The notes under the pieces: model-generated
What the model was told of the DNA's origin: nothing
Database searches by the model: none
What the model saw: only the letters and a program-made list of their open reading frames with translations
Assembly (NCBI RefSeq): GCF_046036945.1
Contig: NZ_JBJQOQ010000006.1
Coordinates: 62,001-126,000, forward strand
From: Brevibacillus_C sp046036945
GTDB taxonomy: Bacteria; Bacillota; Bacilli; Brevibacillales; Brevibacillaceae
Reading direction: 5' to 3'
Length of the DNA: 64,000 nt
Translations under genes and position numbers: made by a program
Shown here: piece after piece, positions 34,166 to 43,505 of the stretch
Position numbering within the stretch: position 1 is the stretch's first letter
Layout of the letters: each line of letters starts with the position of its first letter

Positions 34166-34840
34166 ATGAACGCAAGAGAGGAAATCTTTACAGCGGTAAA
34201 AGCAGGAGACGTTGAAAAGGTCGAGTCGTTGATTCGCCTCGATCCCGAACTGAAGCAAGCAGTAGCGGAAAACGGCGATACTCTCTTATTGACTGCGGTC
34301 TACCACGGTGTTCGCCTCGTAGTGGATTACCTGCGCTACAACGGTGTGGCCATGAACATTCATGAAGCGGCTGCAGTCGGCGATCTGGAGATCGTGGAAC
34401 GCCACCTGGAAACAGCACCCGAACTGCTCGACAGCTTCAGCCATGACGGCTGGACTCCGCTCCATCTCGCCGCCCACTTTGGCAACGCTCTCATCGCCCG
34501 TCACCTGCTCTCATGCGGTGCCGACGTCAACATCCGCTCGCGCAATTCCCTGAACAACATCCCGCTGCATGCGGCCGTGGCTGGAAAATCTCCGTACAAA
34601 CTGGCCGAGCTGCTGCTGGCATCCGGGGCCGAAGTAAATGCGAAACAGCAAGGCGGATACACCCCGCTTCACGAAGCCGTCATAAACGAGGACCGGCAAA
34701 CCGCGGGGCTGCTGATGGGCCATGGCGCCGATCCGCGTCTTGCGAACGACAAGGGCGAAACCGCTTTAACGATCGCCGAAAGCAAGGGGAATGCTGCACT
34801 TTTGGAGCTGCTCTGCTCAGGTCGGGCGGACTTGCAATAG
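34166..34840 (+). CDS. Ankyrin-repeat protein
   Basis: This 224-residue protein consists of about six ankyrin repeats with no other domain. Clear units start GDTLLLTAVYHGVRLVVDYL, DGWTPLHLAAHFGNALIARH, NNIPLHAAVAGKSPYKLAEL and GGYTPLHEAVINEDRQTAGL. There is no signal peptide. ATG 34166 follows AAAGGAGG. It is transcribed away from cysH and is a single-gene unit. Ankyrin arrays bind other proteins; the partner is unknown. Confidence 0.88.
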   Translation: MNAREEIFTAVKAGDVEKVESLIRLDPELKQAVAENGDTLLLTAVYHGVRLVVDYLRYNGVAMNIHEAAAVGDLEIVERHLETAPELLDSFSHDGWTPLHLAAHFGNALIARHLLSCGADVNIRSRNSLNNIPLHAAVAGKSPYKLAELLLASGAEVNAKQQGGYTPLHEAVINEDRQTAGLLMGHGADPRLANDKGETALTIAESKGNAALLELLCSGRADLQ

Positions 34841-34882
34841 GTGTTCCGTTCAGGACATTCGTTTTAGGTTGATCGGAATCAA

Positions 34883-34940
34883 GAAAAACAACAGCGGCTG
34901 ACTAGGAAGAGAATATAAGGTCCTAGACTGCCGCTGTTGT
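34883..34940 (-). terminator. Rho-independent terminator after the AT-rich SDR gene
   Basis: An 11-bp stem (ACAACAGCGGC and its complement) encloses an inner CTAGG/CCTAG pairing and is followed on the minus strand by TTTTC. It serves the SDR gene ending at 34964; the plus-strand side lacks a T-run. Confidence 0.85.
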
Positions 34941-34963
34941 GTCTGTGCGTATTCAAATTTATG

Positions 34964-35755
34964 TTAAAAAATTGTAGGCACCATGCCCCCGTCCATACGG
35001 ATTGGAGAACCTTTAAATGCGGATGCATAAGGGCTGCATACGAATGCAGCCAGCCTGCCTATTTCAAAAGGCTTGATAAACCGCTGTATTTCGGATTGGG
35101 GCAGGTTTGCAGCCATAAATTTTTTCTCTTTTTCCGAAAATGCCATATCATCAGGAAACATACTTTCAATGATTTGATATACATTTTCGGAAAGTGTTGG
35201 TCCCGGCATGATCGTATTCGATGTGACTTCCGTTCCTATCGTAAGTTTAGATAAGCTTTTTGACAGTGATAATAACATAGATTTGGTCATACAATACTGA
35301 GGCATTTGCCCTGAAGGCATAATGGCTTCTTCACTTGCAATAAAGATGATTCGTCCAAAATTGTTTTTCAGCATTTTAGGCAAATAAAATTTCGATAATC
35401 CATTAGCGGCAAGGACATTCGTTCGGAAGTATTTTTCCCAAACTTCGTCGTCAACGTCCTCATACGACATGATTTCATAAATACCCATATTGTTAACCAG
35501 AATATCGACATGGGGATATTTCCCAAATAAAGCTTCTCTTTGCTGCCTATCCACAATATCGGCTGCAGCATTCTGAGGAGAGGTATCCGGGAACTCCGAC
35601 TTCAGTTCATTTACGGTTCGTTCTACCTCTGCATGATTCCGTCCATTAATGAGGACGTTGACACCTTCTCTGGCAAGTTCGATGGCAATTGCTTTCCCTA
35701 TACCTTTCGTCGATCCGGTTACTAAAGCTGTTTTGTTCCTTAATCCCATATCCAT
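34964..35755 (-). CDS. Short-chain dehydrogenase/reductase, AT-rich
   Basis: This 263-residue SDR has TGSTKGIG near residue 13, NNMGIYE in place of the usual NNAG, and the catalytic tyrosine-lysine in YCMTK. ATG 35755 lies eight bases after AAAGGAGG; other in-frame ATGs are badly spaced. Its third positions are clearly richer in A and T than those of its neighbours, which suggests recent acquisition. Upstream, TATAAT at 35836-35841 (minus strand) could be its -10. The AraC-type gene 200 bp upstream on the same strand may regulate it. Confidence 0.88.
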   Translation of the reverse strand: MDMGLRNKTALVTGSTKGIGKAIAIELAREGVNVLINGRNHAEVERTVNELKSEFPDTSPQNAAADIVDRQQREALFGKYPHVDILVNNMGIYEIMSYEDVDDEVWEKYFRTNVLAANGLSKFYLPKMLKNNFGRIIFIASEEAIMPSGQMPQYCMTKSMLLSLSKSLSKLTIGTEVTSNTIMPGPTLSENVYQIIESMFPDDMAFSEKEKKFMAANLPQSEIQRFIKPFEIGRLAAFVCSPYASAFKGSPIRMDGGMVPTIF

Positions 35756-35958
35756 AGCATATGCCTCCTTTGTTGTCATGCACGGCAAGCTGATTAGAAG
35801 TTATTCTTGGAACATCCTTGTGCTATCGGATAGAGATTATATTACTTCGTCTGGATCGCTTGCGTAACTAGCGTACAACGCCAAATTTCTTGTTTAGCCC
35901 GCCAAATCATGAAACCCGGAAAATGCTGGCCCTGCGCAGAACGGTTAGGTTGGGGATT

Positions 35959-36969
35959 CTATGACGGCGGGTTTGCCCCTCTATATTCGGAACGCCAATT
36001 TGAAGGAGTAACGCCTTCCCAAAGGCGAAAGGCGCGGTAAAACGAGTTCTGGTCTTCATATCCAATTAAGAAAGCCACTTCTTTTATATCGAGCTTAGGG
36101 TCTGCCAAGTATTCTCGTGCCTGTTCATGCCGAGCCTCTGTCAACAGCTGCTTGAAAGTTGTACCTTCGTCAGTAAGGCGACGCTGCAAGGTTCGATCGC
36201 TCATGGAGAGCTCGCTCGCCACAGCCCGAATGTCAAGGCGCCCTCCGGATAGGCTGCGCTTCAAGATCCACTTGACCATCTCGGAGATGGAACGGCTGCG
36301 CTGTTCATCCAATGATTGGTCCAATGCGGGAGTCAGGATCTCTAGCAACTCTTTGTTATACGAAAGAAAGGGGCGGTCCAGATCACTTCGATGCAGCGTC
36401 AATCGGTTATCGGTCCCACCTATTAGGATCGGGCACCCGAAGTAAGCTTCAAGGGCACCAAGGTCGCCCATTGAGTGAGAAAATTCCACGGAACGTGCAG
36501 TTAAAGGCTGGCCTGTTCCCCGTCGCCCAAGCTCTAGAAGAAAGGCCAGCGTGGTTCCAACCAGCACGGGCGGTCCGGGTTGCTCGCCGTGCATCCATTC
36601 CAATTCAATTGTACAGCATTCGCCCTCCTCGGTTATACGCAAGCTTTCCGGAGGGCACAGTTGTTTGTACCGGGCCATTCGGTTAAGGGCGTCACGATAG
36701 TCACGAGCATGGTAGGTCGCTAAGACGGTCGGTGGGTATTGTGCCGTTTCAAAGACGGTTACAAGATTGATGATTCCGATGGCAGTGTCACCAACGAGAT
36801 CGGAGTATGCCTGCCAGATTCTGAAATATTGAGCGGCGGTAACTGCAGCTTGTTCTGTAATAATGGTGAGCGGCAGCCCCGCTTTGCGAGCTACATCGTG
36901 TGGGGCAATCCCTACTTGTTGTAATCCCGCCCAAAATCCCGGCGGGAATTTTATATGGTCAGCTTTCAT
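35959..36969 (-). CDS. AraC family regulator with arabinose-binding-like N-terminal domain
   Basis: A 336-residue regulator. Residues 1-210 match the Arabinose_bd-type sensor domain found in OruR/ArgR-like AraC proteins (FWAGLQQVGIAPHDVARKAGL, then the LARYK-like ARYKQLCPP region). Residues 240-330 form the double helix-turn-helix AraC domain with SELSMSDRTLQRRLTDEGTT and the signature DIKEVAFLIGYEDQNSFYRA FRLWEGVTPSNWR. It starts at ATG 36969 behind AAAGGAGAG. Members usually activate adjacent catabolic genes; the SDR just downstream is the obvious candidate target. Confidence 0.92.
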   Translation of the reverse strand: MKADHIKFPPGFWAGLQQVGIAPHDVARKAGLPLTIITEQAAVTAAQYFRIWQAYSDLVGDTAIGIINLVTVFETAQYPPTVLATYHARDYRDALNRMARYKQLCPPESLRITEEGECCTIELEWMHGEQPGPPVLVGTTLAFLLELGRRGTGQPLTARSVEFSHSMGDLGALEAYFGCPILIGGTDNRLTLHRSDLDRPFLSYNKELLEILTPALDQSLDEQRSRSISEMVKWILKRSLSGGRLDIRAVASELSMSDRTLQRRLTDEGTTFKQLLTEARHEQAREYLADPKLDIKEVAFLIGYEDQNSFYRAFRLWEGVTPSNWRSEYRGANPPS

Positions 36970-37154
36970 TACGTATGGCTCTCCTTTAGCTCTTACTATT
37001 CGTTTCGGTTATGATTAAGTATACATAAGAATGTTCTTATCTTCATGAAAGTATCCGGCTTAAGGACATGAAGCCGCGCCGCCCCGTTGACTGACGGAGA
37101 AGAACCTGACTTTTCTATGTTCGTGATCCCCATATCTGCATTGAATTCGGTACG

Positions 37155-37194
37155 AAAAAGACGCAAGAACTGTGTTCAGCTCTTACGTCTTTTT
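37155..37194. terminator. Bidirectional terminator after metC
   Basis: AAAAAGACGCAAGA and TCTTACGTCTTTTT form a 14-bp stem with one mismatch and T-rich ends on both strands. It ends the metI-metC transcript. The gap 36970-37258 otherwise holds only the upstream region of the AraC gene. Confidence 0.85.
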
Positions 37195-37258
37195 TGTCCG
37201 TTATCTAATTCGCACCTCAGATCGGATCCCGCTGCGGCGAGGCAAAGCTCCTTTGCAA

Positions 37259-38422
37259 TCAGCGCTTGGCTGCGGCGGGGTGGGCACAAGTGTCAAGCGC
37301 CTGCTGCAAATCCGCGATCAGGTCGTCGGTATCCTCCAGCCCTACCGAGAGGCGAATCAGACCGTCGGTGATGCCGCGGTGGAGCCGTTCCTCATGCGGC
37401 ATGGCTGCGTGGGACATCAGCGCCGGATAGGAGAGAATGCTCTCGACCGCACCCAAGCTGACGGCGACCAGCGGCAGCCGGGCGGCGTCAAACAGCGCTT
37501 TGGCGTTTTGCCGGCTGCCTACGTCAAAGGAGAGGACGGCGCCGTGCCCTGAAGCCTGCCGGGACTGCAGCTCGTGCCCGGGATGATCGGGCAGCCCGGT
37601 GTAGTAGACCCGCTCTACTACGGGATGCCGGTCCAGCCACACTGCCAGTTTTCCCGCGCTTTGGGTGCTGGCGTCAAGCCGGGTCTTCAGCGTCTTGAGG
37701 CCGCGCATGACCAGCCAGCAGTCCTGTACGCCGAGAATGGCTCCGAATCCGTTTTGAATCGCGTAAAGCTGCTCCCCCAACTCTTCGTCCCTGGTCACCG
37801 CCAGTCCCGCGACGACGTCACTGTGGCCGCCGAGAAACTTGGTCGCACTGTGGATGACGATATCCGCCCCCAATTCCAGCGGGCGCTGGTAATACGGGGT
37901 GAGGAACGTGTTGTCGACGATCGTCAGCAGTCCGTGCTGCCGGGCCAGCTCAGTCATTAGCGCCAGGTCGGTCACTTTTAACGTCGGATTGGAGGGCGTC
38001 TCCAGGTAGAGCGCACGCGTATTGGGCCTGATCCCCGCGGCCACCCGTTCGGGATCTGTCGTATCGACGAAGCTCACCTCGATGCCGAGCCGGGACAAGA
38101 CGCGGGACAATATGCGGTACGTTCCGCCGTAGACGTCTTCCGCGACCAGCAGGTGATCCCCCGCAGAAAACAGCAGGAAGACACTGGAGATCGCAGCCAT
38201 GCCTGACGCGAAGGCGAAGCCCCTGGCGCCGCCTTCCAGGTGGGCGATGGCCTCTTCAAGCGCCTGCCGGGTCGGGTTGCCGGAGCGCCCGTAATCATAC
38301 CTGCCCATCTGGTCGATGTCGGTCTGGTGGAATGTGGACGCCTGGTAAATCGGGATGCTGGATGCCCCAGTCTCCTGATCGATCGCATTGGTTCCGTGCA
38401 GCAGTCTTGTCGCAAAATTCAT
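37259..38422 (-). CDS. metC: Trans-sulfuration enzyme, cystathionine beta-lyase (MetC-like)
   Basis: A 387-residue PLP enzyme of the Cys/Met metabolism family. The PLP lysine is in the DIVIHSATKFLGGHSDVVAG motif near residue 195. Other conserved parts are YDYGRSGNPTRQALEEAIAHLEGG and the C-terminal RLSVGLEDTDDLIADL. In the B. subtilis arrangement the second gene of such a pair cleaves cystathionine to homocysteine. Sequence alone does not separate beta- from gamma-lyase. Its ATG overlaps the metI stop codon (ATGA), and the SAM riboswitch upstream controls both. Confidence 0.9.
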   Translation of the reverse strand: MNFATRLLHGTNAIDQETGASSIPIYQASTFHQTDIDQMGRYDYGRSGNPTRQALEEAIAHLEGGARGFAFASGMAAISSVFLLFSAGDHLLVAEDVYGGTYRILSRVLSRLGIEVSFVDTTDPERVAAGIRPNTRALYLETPSNPTLKVTDLALMTELARQHGLLTIVDNTFLTPYYQRPLELGADIVIHSATKFLGGHSDVVAGLAVTRDEELGEQLYAIQNGFGAILGVQDCWLVMRGLKTLKTRLDASTQSAGKLAVWLDRHPVVERVYYTGLPDHPGHELQSRQASGHGAVLSFDVGSRQNAKALFDAARLPLVAVSLGAVESILSYPALMSHAAMPHEERLHRGITDGLIRLSVGLEDTDDLIADLQQALDTCAHPAAAKR

Positions 38423-39582
38423 GCCCGAACTCCCCCTTTCACAATCGAAGCCTCCAGCGCCTGCGCCAGGTCCTCCGTCAGGTCATCCGGATGCTCAATC
38501 CCTACCGACAACCGCAGCAGCCGGTCGCAGACACCCACTTTTTCACGGACCTCTTCGGGGATATCGGCGTGCGTCTGGGTTGCCGGGTAGGTACAGAGCG
38601 ACTCCACTCCGCCCAGGCTTTCCGCAAACGAGATCAGCTTCAAACTGCGCAAAAACTCAGGTACCTGTGCCGCGTGCTTGACGCGAAATGAGACCATGCC
38701 GCTAAAACCGCTCGCCTGCCGCAGCTGCACCTCATAGCTGGGGTGATCAGGCAGCCCCGGATAAAACACTTCGCTGATGCCCGGGTGGTTCTGCAGAAAC
38801 CGGGCAACCGACAGGGCGTTCGCCTGATGCCGTTCCATCCGCAAAGCCAGTGTCTTTAACCCGCGGATCAGCAGCCAGCAGTCCTGGGGTCCCAACACGG
38901 CGCCTATCGAGTTGTGCAGGAACCGGACCTTTTCCGACAATTCCTGCCCTTTTGTAACGATCAGCCCTGCCAGTACGTCATTGTGTCCGCCCAGGTACTT
39001 GGTGGCGCTGTGGACGATCACATCCGCCCCCAGTTCCAACGGGCGCTGAAAATACGGAGTCATAAACGTGTTGTCCACGATGGTGAGCAGCTGATGCTCC
39101 TTCGCCACCCGGGCGATCGCGGCCAGGTCGGCCACCTGCATCAGCGGATTGGTCGGAGTCTCGACAAAAACGGCTTTCGTCTCAGGGCGGATCGCCAGTC
39201 TCACCTGTTCGATATCCCGCATGTCGGCATAGGTGAAGGAAACTCCGAAGCGGGTGAGAATTTGTTCGAACAAGCGATATGTACCTCCGTACAAATCAAG
39301 CGAGACGACGAGGTGTTCCCCTTGGGAAAACAGCCCCATCAGCGTCTGGATCGCCGCCATCCCGGAAGCGCAGGCGAACCCGGCGTCTCCTCCTTCCAGA
39401 TCGGCAGCGGCTTCTTCCAGGACAGTGCGCGTCGGATTTGCCGTCCGCGTATAGTCAAAGCCGGTGCTCTCCCCCGGCGCCGGGTGCCGGTAAGCCGTCG
39501 CGTTGAATACGGGATAGCTGATCGCCCCTGTCGTCTCCTCCCTGCCTACTCCGATTTGAACCAGTCTGGTTTCCATGTTCAT
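38419..39582 (-). CDS. metI: Cystathionine gamma-synthase/O-acetylhomoserine thiolyase (MetI-like)
   Basis: A paralogue of the next gene, also 387 residues. It has FDYTRTANPTRTVLEEAAADLEGG, and the PLP lysine is in DVIVHSATKYLGGHNDVLAG. It ends in RLSVGIEHPDDLTEDL. The first gene behind the SAM-I riboswitch in this arrangement converts acylhomoserine and cysteine to cystathionine. It starts at ATG 39582 behind GGAGGG. Start-stop overlap with metC indicates coupled translation. Confidence 0.9.
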   Translation of the reverse strand: MNMETRLVQIGVGREETTGAISYPVFNATAYRHPAPGESTGFDYTRTANPTRTVLEEAAADLEGGDAGFACASGMAAIQTLMGLFSQGEHLVVSLDLYGGTYRLFEQILTRFGVSFTYADMRDIEQVRLAIRPETKAVFVETPTNPLMQVADLAAIARVAKEHQLLTIVDNTFMTPYFQRPLELGADVIVHSATKYLGGHNDVLAGLIVTKGQELSEKVRFLHNSIGAVLGPQDCWLLIRGLKTLALRMERHQANALSVARFLQNHPGISEVFYPGLPDHPSYEVQLRQASGFSGMVSFRVKHAAQVPEFLRSLKLISFAESLGGVESLCTYPATQTHADIPEEVREKVGVCDRLLRLSVGIEHPDDLTEDLAQALEASIVKGGVRA

Positions 39583-39624
39583 CTCCGTATGTCCCTCCTG
39601 TTATTTGACCCCGTCTCTCCCAAT

Positions 39625-39802
39625 GAAAAAAACCTTCTTTCGTCAGAGCGAAGAAGGCTTTGGATACGTTGCCGTAAGCAAATCCTTCTCATCTCTCAGA
39701 GCTTTTTACGCTCTGCAGGAATTGGCACCGTATCTCCCCACTGTTGGGTGATTGGTTGCCGGGCATCATCGGGCCAGTCCCTCCGCCTCTCTTGATAAGA
39801 AG
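39625..39802 (-). promoter_or_regulatory. SAM-I (S-box) riboswitch with terminator
   Basis: The minus strand shows the S-box consensus in order: CTTATCAAGAGAGGCGGAGG, GACTGGCCC, GATGATGCCCGGCAACC, GGTGCCAATTCCTGC and GAGATGAGAAGG. A terminator stem AGCCTTCTTCG/GAAAGAAGGTT with TTTTTTT follows at about 39625-39660. Binding of S-adenosylmethionine would favour termination and shut off metI-metC. Confidence 0.96.
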
Positions 39803-39827
39803 TTTGCTATTCAGTTTAAGTATTTCA

Positions 39828-39857
39828 ATACTAGCGAATCTTTCTGCACTTTGTCAA
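39828..39857 (-). promoter_or_regulatory. Sigma-A promoter of metI-metC
   Basis: TTGACA (39852-39857) and TAGTAT (39828-39833) lie 18 bases apart on the minus strand, and the predicted start falls at the 5' end of the S-box. Confidence 0.85.
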
Positions 39858-39889
39858 TACTCTTTTGGAACAGAGGTATTTCCGTCTTC

Positions 39890-42055
39890 TCATTCTTTTG
39901 CCGAGCGGGCGGTGTTCGCAGCTTTTGCCAGAACCTCTTTTAATTGGTCTGCCGCCTTTTGCATAGCCGCTTTATCGCCGGCTTGCAAGGCTTCCGCCAA
40001 AGCGGGCAAAGGCTGTGCTGCGTAACCTGTCGTCCGGCCGGGAGCCCAGATCTGGTGTTTGTACCAGGGACGGCCAGTCAATCCTTCCTCTCGAATCAGA
40101 TCGCGCTCTTGCTTCAGCATGGCCTCATTGATCTTCTCCAGCTCTTTGCGGTCAGCCTCGCTGACGCCATCGGACAGCAATTGCCGGGCTCTCTGTTCCA
40201 GGGCCGCCGCTGCCGACTGCCACTCTTTGGCCTGGGCGATGGCGGGAGCCAGATCGACACCCAGTGTGCCTTCCTTGGCGAGACTCTCCAGCCGGCTCAT
40301 CACATCTACCGCATAGTCGGAATAGCTGAACGGCAGCACGTCGGCATTTGCCAGGCGCAAGGCGGTAATCCCGATCAGTTGAGCGCCCGCCTTATGGTGC
40401 TCATAGCCTGGATCCGCAAAACGGGTCAAAGCATCCACATTGTCATAGGCACTGTGATAAAGGCCCCCTGACGAACCGAATCCCATATCGAGCGAGGGCA
40501 CACCTACATGTTGAATAAAGGGGGTATAGTCCGAGCCGCTTCCCAAATCTCCAAGGGTCGGGGCTTTGCGTCCTGATCTGATATACCAGTCGTCAAAAAT
40601 GCTCATATCGCTTCTTGGCTCGGTCACTTCCTTGGTTACCTCGTACACAAGCTGCTTTAGCGAAGGTACTGCCGAAGCCCCGAAAAACTGGCCGCCGATG
40701 CTGTCCATGTTGATATAGGCGACGGCATTTTCGGCAAGTTCTGCGCGATGCTCCTCCACCCACTCGGTGGAACCTAACAGGCCGTATTCTTCCCCGTCCC
40801 ATCCTGCCAGAACAATTGTCCGGTCAGGCCTCCAGCCACTCTGATACATCTCGCCCAAAACGCGAGCAATCTCCATCGTCGTGCTCCAGCCAGACGTGTT
40901 GTCAGTCGATCCGTATACCCAAGTGTCGCGGTGGGCTCCGATCAACACGGTTTGATCAGGATACTTCGCCCCGGGAATCCGGACGACTATGTCGTTTACC
41001 GGGACGCGCTGATAATCGATGTCCAGGGAGATCCGGACTTTTGTCGGACCAGGTCCCAGCTTATAGGTGAAGGGCAGTCCACCCTGCCATGCCGCTGGAG
41101 CCTCGTCTCCTTGCATCGATTCGAGCAGCTTGCGCGCCTCTCCATACGATAGCGGCGTTGTGGGAATGGTCGGCAAGGATGAGGCCTCGGACGGGTCGAT
41201 CCGCTTGGTGTCCGGTGTAGACGGCTCACCCGGCGTCAACGGGTCGCCCGGGTAGTCGAAAATGTACAGGATGCTGCCGCGCTGGATCGCATCGTCCGGT
41301 CTCCATGGCCCGTCCGGATAGACAGCTCCCTTTATGTAACCGTCATCAGCAGGGTCGCTGTAAATCAACATGCCGATCGCGCCGCGTTTGGCCGCTTGTT
41401 CCGGCTTGACCCCACGGAAGTTTTGCCCGTATCGCGTAATCACGATTTTTCCCGCAACCGATACACCCTGGCGCTCAAGCTCGGCGAAATCCTCCGGCCT
41501 TCCGTAGTTGGCGTAGACGAGTTCGGCTTCCACGGTGCCCGCAGGCGAGTAAGCATTGTAGCCCGGAACGGCCTCATTTGCGTAAGGTGTTCCTGGAGGG
41601 CGATTCTCCATTACCTGCAGGTCGCGTTTTTCGGGATATGTTTCCGCTACGGCGATCTTTTTCGGGATTGACATGTAAACGTCGTACGTCTTCACTTCCG
41701 GCTTGAGTCCCGCTTTTTGCAATTGGCCGACGGCGTACTCCAGCGCCGCGGCATTGCCGGCCGTTCCTACCATTTGCGGGCGCTGGCTGAGCCCTTTTGA
41801 AAAAGCCCCGACCGAATCCGCGCTCACCTTGTCCGCGAAAGTCTGCTCAAACTCGCGCTGCCAATCCGCCCTGTCTTTGGAAAAGCCTGTAACCTCTGCA
41901 GATGCCGCCGCGAAAGACGGCATCGAAGGGGACAGGATGAGCGCAGAGGCCATCAGCGCACTGATGATTGCCGATGCCCCCCTCCATTTTCTTCGCGTTT
42001 TTCTTTCGTCAGGAAAGCCCTTACAAAATGCTGGCGACTGTAACCCGTGTTTCAA
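39890..42055 (-). CDS. Exported M28 metallopeptidase with PA and TfR-dimer-like domains
   Basis: A protein of about 721 residues related to glutamate carboxypeptidase II. The signal peptide (KTRRKWRGASAIISALMASA to about SFAAASA) is followed by a PA domain inserted near residues 140-290. The catalytic M28 domain has zinc ligands in GAHRDTW, STDN, WDGEEYG (with the catalytic glutamate), NMDSIGG and GLYHSAYDN. A helical C-terminal part from about 570 resembles the transferrin-receptor dimerisation domain. TTG 42055 lies six bases after AGGAGGG and is preferred over the upstream ATG 42094, which lacks a site. It probably trims peptides outside the cell. Confidence 0.9.
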   Translation of the reverse strand: MKHGLQSPAFCKGFPDERKTRRKWRGASAIISALMASALILSPSMPSFAAASAEVTGFSKDRADWQREFEQTFADKVSADSVGAFSKGLSQRPQMVGTAGNAAALEYAVGQLQKAGLKPEVKTYDVYMSIPKKIAVAETYPEKRDLQVMENRPPGTPYANEAVPGYNAYSPAGTVEAELVYANYGRPEDFAELERQGVSVAGKIVITRYGQNFRGVKPEQAAKRGAIGMLIYSDPADDGYIKGAVYPDGPWRPDDAIQRGSILYIFDYPGDPLTPGEPSTPDTKRIDPSEASSLPTIPTTPLSYGEARKLLESMQGDEAPAAWQGGLPFTYKLGPGPTKVRISLDIDYQRVPVNDIVVRIPGAKYPDQTVLIGAHRDTWVYGSTDNTSGWSTTMEIARVLGEMYQSGWRPDRTIVLAGWDGEEYGLLGSTEWVEEHRAELAENAVAYINMDSIGGQFFGASAVPSLKQLVYEVTKEVTEPRSDMSIFDDWYIRSGRKAPTLGDLGSGSDYTPFIQHVGVPSLDMGFGSSGGLYHSAYDNVDALTRFADPGYEHHKAGAQLIGITALRLANADVLPFSYSDYAVDVMSRLESLAKEGTLGVDLAPAIAQAKEWQSAAAALEQRARQLLSDGVSEADRKELEKINEAMLKQERDLIREEGLTGRPWYKHQIWAPGRTTGYAAQPLPALAEALQAGDKAAMQKAADQLKEVLAKAANTARSAKE

Positions 42056-42211
42056 TTCGATCCCTCCTGTTTTTGATGGTATATATATGTTCATTATCAG
42101 TGACTTATTTCAGAAGGGTTAGAATATTCACAAGGATTATCAGCCTAAAAAGAGAATAGGAATAGGTAGAAAGTTCATCAAGTGAGCGATGAACGAAAGG
42201 AGAAACCAAAC

Positions 42212-43456
42212 ATGACAAAACTGGCACATTCTTTCCCCATTCAAGAAGTCCGGGAGCAGTTTCCCGCCCTGAACCGCACGTATAACGGCAAGCCGGTGGC
42301 TTATTTCGACGGACCGGGCGGCTCACAGACGGTTAAATCCGCGATTGAAGAGATTGCATCCTATATGGCAAACGGCGGAGCCAATCTGCACGGCTCCTTC
42401 CCCACCAGCCGCGAGACCGAGGCGATCATCGCCGAAGCGCGGGAAGCCGTCGCCGATCTGTTTGGCGCGAGGCCCCAGGAAGTCGCGTTCGGGGCCAATA
42501 TGACGACGCTTACATTCGCCATTGCCCGGGCGCTGGGCCGGGATTGGAGAGCAGGCGACGAGCTCGTCGTGACCGAGTTGGACCACCGCGGGAACGTCGA
42601 TCCGTGGCTGGCGGTCGCTGCGGACCGGAACATGACTGTCCGCTGGCTGAAAGTGGATCCAGAGCGGCTGACGCTTGATCTGGATGAACTGGATTCGATC
42701 ATCACGCCGAACACCCGTCTGGTCGCGGTGGGCCTCGCCTCCAATGCCGTCGGAACGATCAATGACGTCGAGCGCATCGCCCGCCACGCCAGACAGGCAG
42801 GTGCCCTGGTCGCAGTAGATGCCGTACATGCAGCTCCCCACTTCGCCATCGATCGCGACCAGATCGGCGCCGATATCCTGACGTGCTCCGCCTATAAATT
42901 CTTCGGTCCGCACGTCGGGATTACCGTCATCCGCGAGGGGCTGTTTGAGCAGCTTCAGCCGTATAAACTGGCTCCCGCCCCCGGGTACCTGCCGGATAAG
43001 CTGGAGACTGGAACGCAAAACCACGAGGGGATCGCCGGCATCCGTCCCGCCATTGACTTCATCGCAAGCCTGGGATCGGGCGCCAGCCGCAGGGAACGGA
43101 TCATCTCCGGATTTGAGCGGCTGGAAGAGCATGAAAACCGCCTGGCGGCCAGACTCCGGTCGGCGCTGGCGGAGATGGACGGCGTCACCTTGTACGAGGC
43201 TGACGCTTCCGTAGCGAAAACCCCGACAATCGCTTTTCGCATCGAGGGCTGGAGCCCCCAGGAGGTCTGCCTGCGGATGGCCGAAGACCACGCCGTCTTT
43301 ATCGCGGACGGGGATTTCTACGCCTCTACGCTGGCTGACAAGCTGGGGATCAACCCCAGCGGCTGGATTCGCGCCGGACTTGCTCCCTACAATTCGGATG
43401 AAGAGGTAGACCGCTTTATCTCCGGGCTGCGTTTGCTCGTAAGCAGCGGAAAGTAG
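42212..43456 (+). CDS. Class V aminotransferase, cysteine desulfurase-like, without the catalytic cysteine
   Basis: A 414-residue PLP enzyme starting at ATG 42212 behind AAAGGAG. The fold-type I features are ANMTTLTFAIARAL near residue 90, VDAVHAAPH with the PLP aspartate and histidine near 205, and the lysine in CSAYKFFGPHVG near 230. It matches the cysteine-desulfurase-like branch. The region that should hold the active-site cysteine loop reads HAVFIADGDFYAS with no cysteine. Desulfurase activity is therefore doubtful, and the reaction is unknown. It is divergent from the M28 peptidase gene. Confidence 0.85.
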   Translation: MTKLAHSFPIQEVREQFPALNRTYNGKPVAYFDGPGGSQTVKSAIEEIASYMANGGANLHGSFPTSRETEAIIAEAREAVADLFGARPQEVAFGANMTTLTFAIARALGRDWRAGDELVVTELDHRGNVDPWLAVAADRNMTVRWLKVDPERLTLDLDELDSIITPNTRLVAVGLASNAVGTINDVERIARHARQAGALVAVDAVHAAPHFAIDRDQIGADILTCSAYKFFGPHVGITVIREGLFEQLQPYKLAPAPGYLPDKLETGTQNHEGIAGIRPAIDFIASLGSGASRRERIISGFERLEEHENRLAARLRSALAEMDGVTLYEADASVAKTPTIAFRIEGWSPQEVCLRMAEDHAVFIADGDFYASTLADKLGINPSGWIRAGLAPYNSDEEVDRFISGLRLLVSSGK

Positions 43457-43477
43457 AGCCGTTGCCAGAAATGGCAA

Positions 43478-43501
43478 AAGGAGCGCTGCAGAGCGCTCCT
43501 T
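43478..43501. terminator. Bidirectional terminator
   Basis: AAGGAGCGCT-GCAG-AGCGCTCCTT forms a 10-bp stem with a 4-base loop between convergent genes. TTTTG follows on the minus strand, while the plus side has TTCCC. Confidence 0.8.
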
Positions 43502-43505
43502 CCCT

